Assembly (NCBI GenBank): GCA_029264225.1
Contig: JARICB010000331.1
Location: 1-6,515 of the forward strand
Direction: 5' to 3'
Origin: Nocardioides sp.
Lineage (GTDB): Bacteria > Actinomycetota > Actinomycetes > Propionibacteriales > Nocardioidaceae
Length of the DNA: 6,515 nucleotides
Shown here: positions 1 to 5,683 of the stretch, in pieces
Numbering within the stretch: the first letter of the stretch is position 1
Layout: every line of letters begins with the position of its first letter
The notes under the pieces: model-generated
Databases searched by the model: none
Seen by the model: the letters and a program-made list of their open reading frames with translations, nothing else
Told to the model about the DNA's origin: nothing
Translations under genes and position numbers: made by a program

Positions 1-863
1 GCGGCGGCCGCCACCACGATCGCCGCGTCCGGGATGACCCGGCCCGGGGTCACGTCACGCTTGGTGGCGATCTCGTCGCGGGCCTCCCACAGTGCCTTGG
101 CGGCTGCCAGGGAGCGACGGGCGCGGAGCTTGTGCACGCCCGAGGTGCGGCGCCAGGCGTCCTTACGGACCGTGGGCTCGAAGTCGAGCAGGTGGTCGAA
201 CTCTTGGCGGGCCCATTCTGACTTCCCGGCCTCCTCGAGCTGAGTAACCATCAGCTCGCGCAACTCGATCAGCACCTCCACATCGAGGGCGGCATACTCG
301 AGCCACGCTTTGGGCAGTGGGCGCGTCGACCAGTCAGCGGCCGAGTGCTCCTTGCGCATCCGCTGGCCGAGCTGGCTCTCCACCAGGGTAGCCAGCCCGA
401 CCCGCGGGTAGCCGAGCAGTCGCCCGGCCAGTTCGGTGTCGAAGAGCGAGGTCGGCTCCAGGCCGACCTCGCGCAGGCACGGCAGGTCCTGGGTGGCTGC
501 GTGCAGGATCCACTCGGTGCCCGCCAGTGCTTCCTGGAGGGGTGAGAGATCGTCGAACGCGATCGGGTCGATGAGCCAGGTGCCGGACCCCTCGCGGCGA
601 AGCTGGATCAGGTAGGCGCGGGCCGAATAGCGATAACCCGAGGCGCGTTCGGCGTCGATCGCGACCGGGCCGTTCGCTCCTGCGAGGGCGGCACAGGCGG
701 CCGCGAGGCCATCGGGAGTGTCGGTAATCTCGGGTAGTCCGTCGCGCAGGATGAGCAGTGGTGCGGGTGGGGCATCTACTCCCGCGTCGACGGCAGCATC
801 GGCGGCGGGGGCCTGTGGAGTCTCCGGGGCTTTGCCGGATTCGGGAGTCGTAATTGCGTCCAT
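1..863 (-). CDS. rnd: Ribonuclease D (3'-5' exoribonuclease, DEDDy family) with HRDC domain, C-terminus cut by window edge
   Basis: RNase D-type enzymes trim RNA 3' ends, classically in tRNA maturation, in the cytoplasm. I translated 287 residues from the ATG at 863; the gene runs off the left edge without a stop. Residues 1-37 are an Ala/Pro/Asp-rich, probably disordered leader. The exonuclease domain covers about 38-215 and has all DEDDy residues: D70 and E72 (AIDAERASGYRYS), D126 (HAATQDLPCL), and Y190 and D194 (YAALD). An HRDC nucleic-acid-binding domain starts near W237 (WRRTSGVHKL) and continues to the edge. In the family, about 100-150 more residues normally follow. The start lies 2 nt after the DUF3000 stop in the arrangement TGAGGATG, so translational coupling is likely and the two genes probably share a transcript. 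The family call is firm. The exact RNA substrate is unknown, and many actinobacterial homologues are named only 'HRDC domain-containing protein'. Confidence 0.93.
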   Translation of the reverse strand, partial: MDAITTPESGKAPETPQAPAADAAVDAGVDAPPAPLLILRDGLPEITDTPDGLAAACAALAGANGPVAIDAERASGYRYSARAYLIQLRREGSGTWLIDPIAFDDLSPLQEALAGTEWILHAATQDLPCLREVGLEPTSLFDTELAGRLLGYPRVGLATLVESQLGQRMRKEHSAADWSTRPLPKAWLEYAALDVEVLIELRELMVTQLEEAGKSEWARQEFDHLLDFEPTVRKDAWRRTSGVHKLRARRSLAAAKALWEARDEIATKRDVTPGRVIPDAAIVVAAA

Positions 864-865
864 CC

Positions 866-1486
866 TCAGGAGCCGCGTTGACCGCGGCGACTCGGGATGG
901 CGGTAACGCCATCAGGGACCGGGGGTAGGCCCACGGCAGTGCACAGCAGTTCGGCCCAGGCCTCGACGTGCGGGCCCACGTCGAGTGGGGTGTCGTCGTC
1001 GCTGCTCAGCGGGGTCCAGGACGCCCGGACCTCGATCTGGGCGGTGGCGTCCTCGTCGGCCATCGAACCGAAGCTTTCGGTCGCTACCCGGGTCACCGTG
1101 CCGGAGGACGCGCGGTAGTTGGCGCCGTGGGCGTCGAGCGGCTCGGTCAGCCACGACCAGCCGACCGCTGCCAGCATCGGGTCGGTAATGAGTTCGGGAT
1201 CAATCTCGGCGCGGGCGTAGATCACACAGCGGAACGTGCCGTCCCATGCGTCGTTGCCCGCCGGGTCGTGGAGCAGGATGAAGCGACCGGTGCCGAGGTC
1301 GACGTCGTCGATCGTCACGTCGGCCGACAGGGCCGAGGAGTGGGGCGCGATGCGCTGCGGGGCGGGCATCTCCTCGCAGAACACTTCCGGGCGCAGTGAG
1401 GCCGCATTCATGCTCTCGACGGCCGCGCGGAACTCCGCAAGACCGGCGGCACCCGTCTTCGGGTGCGTCGTTTGACCCGCCACCAT
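866..1486 (-). CDS. DUF3000 family protein (conserved actinobacterial protein of unknown function)
   Basis: The product is 206 residues and soluble, with no signal peptide or membrane segment. I recognise it as DUF3000 by its central block, with landmarks HDPAGNDAWDGTFRCVIYAR (residues 73-92), the W110-W112 region (VGWSWLTEPLDAHGANY) and the C-terminal run HVEAWAELLC...GLPPVPDGV (173-194). No catalytic motif is evident and no function is known to me. I chose ATG 1486 over an in-frame ATG at 1531. The extra 15 residues (MATHRRCLPLTYSGA) look like translated promoter, and a -10-like TACTCT lies exactly 6 nt before ATG 1486, suggesting a leaderless mRNA. A GGAG only 2 nt before the ATG is too close to be a good Shine-Dalgarno site. 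The gene is divergent from hemE and is followed 2 nt later by rnd, with which it probably forms an operon. Confidence 0.9.
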   Translation of the reverse strand: MVAGQTTHPKTGAAGLAEFRAAVESMNAASLRPEVFCEEMPAPQRIAPHSSALSADVTIDDVDLGTGRFILLHDPAGNDAWDGTFRCVIYARAEIDPELITDPMLAAVGWSWLTEPLDAHGANYRASSGTVTRVATESFGSMADEDATAQIEVRASWTPLSSDDDTPLDVGPHVEAWAELLCTAVGLPPVPDGVTAIPSRRGQRGS

Positions 1487-1557
1487 GGCTCCAGAGTAGG
1501 TCAGGGGCAGACATCGGCGATGCGTCGCCACGCCGCCTCACCTGCGAAGATTCACCT
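1487..1557. promoter_or_regulatory. Divergent promoter region between DUF3000 and hemE
   Basis: These 71 bp must hold promoter elements for both divergent genes. On the minus strand, TACTCT (1493-1498) fits the actinobacterial -10 consensus TAnnnT. It sits 6 nt from ATG 1486, which predicts transcription starting at or next to the A of the start codon; I see no convincing -35. On the plus strand no clear -10 for hemE is visible, and GAAGA at 1546-1550, 7 nt before ATG 1558, is a weak ribosome binding site. A perfect inverted repeat GGCGA-TGCG-TCGCC lies at 1516-1529 and could be an operator or chance in GC-rich DNA. All of this is by eye; no transcription start is known. Confidence 0.5.
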
Positions 1558-2589
1558 ATGAACGCAGTGCTTGCTGACAGTGCCTTTCTCCGCGCGGCGC
1601 GAGGCGAGACCCCGAGCCACACCCCGGTCTGGTTCATGCGCCAGGCGGGACGCTCGCTGCCGGAGTACCTCAAGTTGCGTGAGGGGGTCGGCATGCTGGA
1701 GTCGTGCATGAATGCCGACCTGGTCACCGAGATCACTTTGCAGCCCGTCCGCCGCTACGGCGTTGACGCAGCCATCTTCTTCTCCGACATCGTCCTCCCA
1801 CTCAAGGCGGTCGGCCTCGACCTCGACATCGTGGCGGGCATCGGACCAGTCATCGCCAACCCAGTGCGCACCATGGCCGACGTCGAGGCGATCCCCGACC
1901 TCGAGCCGGGTCACGTTCCCTTCATTACCCAGGCCGTGCAGCAACTGGTCGCCGAACTCGGTGCCACCCCGCTGATCGGGTTCGCCGGGGCCCCCTTCAC
2001 CGTCGCCTCCTACCTGGTCGAAGGTGGTCCCTCGAAGGAGCAGGCAAAGACCAAGGCGATGATGTTCAGCGCCCCAGACGTCTGGGACGCGCTGATGCGC
2101 AAGATCGGCGCCATGGCTGCGGCCTACCTGCGCGTCCAGGTCGAAGCCGGTGCGAGCGCCGTACAACTCTTCGACTCCTGGGCTGGCGCCCTGACGCCCG
2201 GCGACTATGTTCGGCACGTGATGCCGCACTCGGCGAAGGTGCTGGCGGACGCAGGTGAGCTGGGCGTGCCCCGCATCCACTTCGGAGTCGGCACCACCAA
2301 CCTGCTGTCTTTGATGGGTGAGGCCGGTGCCGACGTCGTGGGGATCGACTGGCGTACGCCGCTGGAAGAGGGCATCGCTCGGGTCGGCGACCGGGTCGTC
2401 CAGGGCAACCTCGACCCCACTCTTGTCTTCGCGCCTACCGAGGTGATGACCGCTCGCGCGGGCGAGATCCTCGAGGCCGGTCGGGCCGCCAAGGGCCACA
2501 TCTTCAACCTCGGCCACGGCGTCATCCCCTCGACGGACCCCAGCCAGCTCGCCCGGCTGACCGAGTTCGTGCAGGCCTGGGAACGCTGA
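1558..2589 (+). CDS. hemE: Uroporphyrinogen III decarboxylase
   Basis: This cytoplasmic enzyme decarboxylates the four acetate side chains of uroporphyrinogen III to give coproporphyrinogen III, the last step shared by the heme routes before they split. The product is 343 residues, normal for the family. Visible UroD landmarks are the signature MRQAGRSLPEY (27-37) with R28 and R32, D77 in FFSDI, Y152 in SYLVEGG, S207 in FDSWAG, and H320 in FNLGHG. These match the substrate-binding and catalytic positions known from the human and bacterial enzymes. I chose ATG 1558 because MNAVLADSAFLRA is a usual UroD N-terminus, and GAAGA lies 7 nt upstream. The frame stays open back to 1396, but that part overlaps the DUF3000 gene and does not resemble UroD. 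The gene is divergent from DUF3000 and converges on the NYN gene with a 13-bp gap. The next heme gene, cgoX, follows about 1 kb later. Confidence 0.97.
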   Translation: MNAVLADSAFLRAARGETPSHTPVWFMRQAGRSLPEYLKLREGVGMLESCMNADLVTEITLQPVRRYGVDAAIFFSDIVLPLKAVGLDLDIVAGIGPVIANPVRTMADVEAIPDLEPGHVPFITQAVQQLVAELGATPLIGFAGAPFTVASYLVEGGPSKEQAKTKAMMFSAPDVWDALMRKIGAMAAAYLRVQVEAGASAVQLFDSWAGALTPGDYVRHVMPHSAKVLADAGELGVPRIHFGVGTTNLLSLMGEAGADVVGIDWRTPLEEGIARVGDRVVQGNLDPTLVFAPTEVMTARAGEILEAGRAAKGHIFNLGHGVIPSTDPSQLARLTEFVQAWER

Positions 2590-2602
2590 GGACTGCTCGG
2601 GC

Positions 2603-3580
2603 CTACTCGCCTTGTGCTGACAACTTCTTGACCGCGGTGCGGCGAACGGTCTTCTTCACCGCGGGCGCTGGCGCCTCGACCACGGGCTCGGCCTTGGGCT
2701 GAGTCTTCGTCACCCGCGACGCGGTCTTCGTGACCTTGGGCTCGGCCTTGGGGACCTTAGGCTGTTCGGCCGTCTTCGCCGCCTTGGCGGGGGCCTTCTT
2801 GGCGGTCTTCTTGGCTGCCGTGGCGGTGGTGGTCTTCTTGGCGGCCGGGCGGCCCGCGCCCTTGAGTCGGACCAACAGGTTGTTGTTGTCGCCAGCGGTC
2901 TCCAGGTAGCTCTGGGCTGCGACCAACGAGCTGAGCTTGGCGTGTCCGAACATCCGCGGGTCGAAGGCGGCGTGGGTGCGACCCAGGTGGCTGCCGATGG
3001 AGCCGAGACGGGTCCAGCCGTCCTCGTCGGCTGTGGCGTTGATCGCCTTGGTCAGCGCGCTCTGCAGGTTGAATGGGGGAGTGGGCTCGGAGTCGACCTC
3101 GTCGCTACTGGCTTCGTCTTCCTCGTCGGGGTCCTCGCCGAGCAGCTCGAGCCGAATGAACTTGTCGCACGCGTTCTGCAGCGACACCGGGGTGCGCTGG
3201 CGGCCCAGGCCGTAGACCGTCTTGCCGGCCTCGCGCAGGCGCAGCGCCAAGCTGGTGAAGTCGCTGTCGCTGGTGACCAGCGCGAAGGCCTCGACGTTGC
3301 CGGCGTAGAGCAGGTCCATCGCGTCGATGATCAGTGCCGAGTCGGTGGAGTTCTTGCCGGTCGTGAACGCGTTCTGGTGCATCCCACGGATGGCCCGGGC
3401 ATTGAGTTCCTTCGACCAACCGGACAGGTGCTGGCTGGTCCAGTCGCCGTAGGCCCGCTTGATCGTCGGGTTCCCATACTTGGCGACCTCGTCGAGCAAC
3501 GCCTCGGCGTACTTGGCAGAGGTGTTGTCGGCATCGATCAGTACGGCGATGCGTACGCCGGCATTCGAGTCACTGTCCAC
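2603..3580 (-). CDS. NYN-domain (PIN-like, LabA type) protein with OST-HTH/LOTUS domain and lysine-rich tail
   Basis: The product is a predicted cytoplasmic RNA-binding protein or ribonuclease of 325 residues. The NYN domain (about 9-147) keeps the acidic metal-site pattern: D16 and D18 in LIDADN, D80 and D86 in STDSALIIDAMDLLY, and D105 and D107 in TSDSDF. An acidic linker follows (149-165), then an OST-HTH domain (about 171-239, with DGWTRLGSIGSHL and FDPRMFG). The tail (about 243-325) is rich in Lys, Ala, Pro and Thr, with some 18 lysines in AAKK/PK-type repeats like histone H1 tails. The frame has GTG codons at 3586 and 3580. I prefer 3580 because AGGA lies 7 nt upstream of it but only 1 nt upstream of 3586, and TAGGAT is 6 nt from it as a leaderless -10 would be. 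In-frame TAG at 3590-3592 rules out a longer protein. OST-HTH domains bind RNA in known cases. The target here is unknown, and nuclease activity is inferred from the acidic residues. Confidence 0.88.
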   Translation of the reverse strand: MDSDSNAGVRIAVLIDADNTSAKYAEALLDEVAKYGNPTIKRAYGDWTSQHLSGWSKELNARAIRGMHQNAFTTGKNSTDSALIIDAMDLLYAGNVEAFALVTSDSDFTSLALRLREAGKTVYGLGRQRTPVSLQNACDKFIRLELLGEDPDEEDEASSDEVDSEPTPPFNLQSALTKAINATADEDGWTRLGSIGSHLGRTHAAFDPRMFGHAKLSSLVAAQSYLETAGDNNNLLVRLKGAGRPAAKKTTTATAAKKTAKKAPAKAAKTAEQPKVPKAEPKVTKTASRVTKTQPKAEPVVEAPAPAVKKTVRRTAVKKLSAQGE

Positions 3581-3618
3581 GTTCACATCCTATCGAGTGC
3601 GCGTGTCAGAGTTGAGCC
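3581..3618. promoter_or_regulatory. Compact divergent promoter region between the NYN gene and cgoX
   Basis: Only 38 bp separate the preferred GTG of the NYN gene (3580) from the ATG of cgoX (3619), so the two promoters must overlap each other or extend into the opposite gene. On the minus strand TAGGAT (3587-3592) matches TAnnnT and is 6 nt from GTG 3580. The AGGA inside it is also 7 nt from that GTG, so the hexamer could act as either a -10 box or a Shine-Dalgarno site. On the plus strand CAGAGT (3607-3612) is 6 nt from the cgoX ATG but lacks the leading T of the consensus. No clear -35 is seen for either. Confidence 0.4.
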
Positions 3619-4953
3619 ATGAGGTACGACGTCGTGGTGGTCGGAGCCGGGATCGCCGGGCTGGTCGCTGCGCGCGACCTGGCGGCGGCCGGTCGCGAGG
3701 TGCTCGTGCTCGAGAACTCGCCGGTCATCGGCGGCAAGCTGCGCTTGGCGGAGGTGGCCGGCGCCAGCGTCGACGTAGGGGCCGAGGCCATGCTCAACCG
3801 ACGTCCCGAGGGGGTGGCCCTGGCCGCTGAGTTCGGGCTCGAGATCGTGCACCCCACGAGCGCGACGTCGGGCATCTACTCCCGGGGCCAGGTGCGGTCG
3901 ATCCCTCGCTCCGTCATGGGCGTGCCCTGCGACGTCGAGGAGGTGGCTGCCAGCGGCATCCTGAGCGACAAGGGACTGGCGCGGCTCCGGGCCGAGACCG
4001 TGACCGAGGTCGACGATGACGTCTCGGTCGGCGACCTGGTGGCCGGACGGCTCGGGGACGAGGCAGTCGACCGGCTGGTCGAACCACTGCTCGGCGGCGT
4101 CTATGCGGGCCGGGCCCGCCAACTGTCGGCCGCCGCAGCTGTCCCGCAACTGCTGGCGATGGCTCGACGTGGCCCGCTGCTCGCGCAGACGAGCGACCTG
4201 CCGCGCAGCGACGTACCGGTCTTCGCGAGCCTGCCCGGTGGCATGGGCCAACTCCCCGCTGCGGTGGCGCAGGGACTTGCTGTGCGCACCGGCGCGACCG
4301 TGCGTGAGCTCCGCCGTGACGAGGCTGGCTGGGCGCTGACGGTCGGCTCGACCCATGCCCCTGAAACAGTGCTGGCGCGTCACGTCGTGCTCGCCACGCC
4401 TGCCTCTGCGGCGGCTCGGCTGCTGGCTGTCGTTGCACCCGTCGCAGCGGCAGACGTGGCCACGATCGACTCGGCCAGCGTCGCGGTCGTGACGTTGGCC
4501 TTCGAGAGTGCAGTGGTTGCCGGCCTGCGTAGCAGGTCCGGCTTCCTGGTGCCTCCCGTCGAGCACCGGGCGATCAAGGCCAGCACCTTCTCCTTCGCCA
4601 AGTGGGACTGGGTACGTAAGGCGGGCGGTGACTACGCGATCCTGCGCACCAGCCTCGGGCGGGCAGGGGAGGAGCGCACCCTCCAGGGCGCTGACGAGGA
4701 ACTGGTTGCTAAGTCTCTGACCGACCTCGAGACCATCGCCGGCATCACGGCCCGGCCGGTCGACGCGCACGTCCAACGATGGGGCGGCGGGCTGCCGCAA
4801 TATGCCGTCGGCCATCCCGATCGGATCGCGCGGGTGTGGGCCGCACTGCCCGTCGGGCTGGCGGTGTGCGGAGCATGGTGTGACGGGGTCGGCATCCCCG
4901 CGGTGATCGCCTCGGCCCATCGCGCCGCCGTCGAGGTCGGCCGGGCACAATAG
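3619..4953 (+). CDS. hemG: Coproporphyrinogen III oxidase, FAD-dependent (CgoX; HemY/HemG-type protoporphyrinogen oxidase family)
   Basis: This FAD- and oxygen-dependent enzyme takes six electrons from the porphyrinogen. In Gram-positive bacteria the physiological substrate is coproporphyrinogen III, giving coproporphyrin III, hence the newer name cgoX (also hemY). The product is 444 residues, within the usual range. The N-terminal dinucleotide fold is clear: [18 protein letters not shown] with GxGxxG at G9, G11 and G14, acidic E32 ending strand two (LVLENSP), and the GG pair at 38-39. The family's FAD/substrate segment [11 protein letters not shown] is at 154-164, and the C-terminal FAD motif [16 protein letters not shown] at 418-433. 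No signal peptide is present; enzymes of this type are soluble or peripheral to the membrane. The Shine-Dalgarno before ATG 3619 is weak. chdC starts 5 nt after the stop, so the two are surely co-transcribed. The choice of substrate is inferred from the adjacent chdC. Confidence 0.95.
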   Translation: MRYDVVVVGAGIAGLVAARDLAAAGREVLVLENSPVIGGKLRLAEVAGASVDVGAEAMLNRRPEGVALAAEFGLEIVHPTSATSGIYSRGQVRSIPRSVMGVPCDVEEVAASGILSDKGLARLRAETVTEVDDDVSVGDLVAGRLGDEAVDRLVEPLLGGVYAGRARQLSAAAAVPQLLAMARRGPLLAQTSDLPRSDVPVFASLPGGMGQLPAAVAQGLAVRTGATVRELRRDEAGWALTVGSTHAPETVLARHVVLATPASAAARLLAVVAPVAAADVATIDSASVAVVTLAFESAVVAGLRSRSGFLVPPVEHRAIKASTFSFAKWDWVRKAGGDYAILRTSLGRAGEERTLQGADEELVAKSLTDLETIAGITARPVDAHVQRWGGGLPQYAVGHPDRIARVWAALPVGLAVCGAWCDGVGIPAVIASAHRAAVEVGRAQ

Positions 4954-4958
4954 GGAAC

Positions 4959-5657
4959 ATGGCAACCAAGGCAGCACAGCTCAAGGAGTTCAACGACACC
5001 ATCCGCTACACGATGTGGTCGGTCTTCAAGTTGCGTGACGTCCTCGGTGACGCCGACCGCGACGCCGAGGCCGTTGACGTGCAAGCCCTATTCGAGGTGC
5101 TCGCCGAACAGGACGTCGTCGTGCGCGGGCTCTACGACGTCAGCGGTCTGCGCGCCGACGCCGACCTGATGATCTGGTGGCATGCCGAGGACTCGGTCGA
5201 CCTTCAGGCCGCCTACAACTCGTTTCGGCGTACGTCGTTCGGGCGCCGTCTCGACCCGGTCTGGTCCCAGATGGCGCTGCACCGTCCGGCCGAGTTCAAC
5301 AAGTCGCACATCCCCGCGTTCCTGGCCGGCGAAGAGCCGGGGGCGCACGTCTGCGTCTACCCGTTCGTGCGTTCCTACGAGTGGTATCTCCTTGAGGACG
5401 CCGAGCGTCGCCGGATGCTCGCCGAGCACGGCAAGCAGGCTCGCGACTACCCTGATGTGCGCGCCAACACGGTCGCCTCGTTCGCCCTCGGCGACTACGA
5501 GTGGATGCTCGCCTTCGAGGCCGAGAACCTCGACCGGATCGTCGATCTGATGCGCACCCTGCGTGCCTCCGACGCACGTCGCCACGTGCGCGAGGAGGTG
5601 CCGTTCTATACCGGTGTGCGGGTCAGCCCGGCCGAGTTGCTGACCCGGCTGCCCTGA
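4959..5657 (+). CDS. hemQ: Coproheme decarboxylase ChdC (HemQ, chlorite dismutase-like fold)
   Basis: This enzyme performs the last step of the coproporphyrin-dependent pathway: H2O2-driven oxidative decarboxylation of two propionates of iron-coproporphyrin III to vinyls, yielding heme b. Relatives are homopentamers of two ferredoxin-like repeats per chain. The 232-residue length is typical. Visible residues are the catalytic tyrosine Y134 in [13 protein letters not shown], the proximal heme ligand H157 in [12 protein letters not shown], and H117 in NKSHIPAF at the position of the distal histidine base reported for actinobacterial ChdCs. Firmicute enzymes have a Gln on the distal side, and true chlorite dismutases have a distal Arg and perform a different reaction. 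AGGG at 4952-4955 overlaps the cgoX stop and lies only 3 nt from ATG 4959, a tight spacing that suggests coupling to cgoX. The ferrochelatase that supplies coproheme is not in this window. Confidence 0.96.
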   Translation: MATKAAQLKEFNDTIRYTMWSVFKLRDVLGDADRDAEAVDVQALFEVLAEQDVVVRGLYDVSGLRADADLMIWWHAEDSVDLQAAYNSFRRTSFGRRLDPVWSQMALHRPAEFNKSHIPAFLAGEEPGAHVCVYPFVRSYEWYLLEDAERRRMLAEHGKQARDYPDVRANTVASFALGDYEWMLAFEAENLDRIVDLMRTLRASDARRHVREEVPFYTGVRVSPAELLTRLP

Positions 5658-5683
5658 CCGTCCCACCAGCGAAGGAACCGGGT

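Noticed and set aside
334..912. Minus-strand frame of 192 codons overlapping rnd
   Set aside because: It is out of frame with the clearly recognisable RNase D translation and is Arg/Pro-rich with no domain.
1487..1531. 15-codon extension of DUF3000 from the ATG at 1531
   Set aside because: It translates what looks like the promoter region, has no supporting ribosome binding site, and the -10-like TACTCT fits the 1486 start.
1396..1557. 54-codon upstream extension of hemE
   Set aside because: The extension overlaps the 5' end of the DUF3000 gene, is Arg/Ser/Pro-rich, and does not resemble UroD N-termini. ATG 1558 gives the usual family length.
1552..2517. Minus-strand open frame (321 codons) opposite hemE
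   Set aside because: It lies entirely against a complete, motif-bearing hemE and its translation has no recognisable domain, so it is a shadow.
2590..2602. Bidirectional terminator between the convergent hemE and NYN genes
   Set aside because: I looked for a GC-rich hairpin with a T-tract in and around the 13-bp gap and found none. Termination may use another mechanism.
3583..4977. Long minus-strand open frame (464 codons) opposite cgoX
   Set aside because: Its translation is low-complexity (rich in Arg, Gly, His, Asp and Gln) with no family resemblance, while the plus strand encodes a full FAD-dependent oxidase. It is a typical antisense shadow in GC-rich DNA.
5658..5683. Terminator or separate promoter between chdC and the lipoprotein gene
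   Set aside because: Only 26 nt, with no inverted repeat and no TAnnnT box at a suitable distance. It holds just the AAGGA ribosome binding site.
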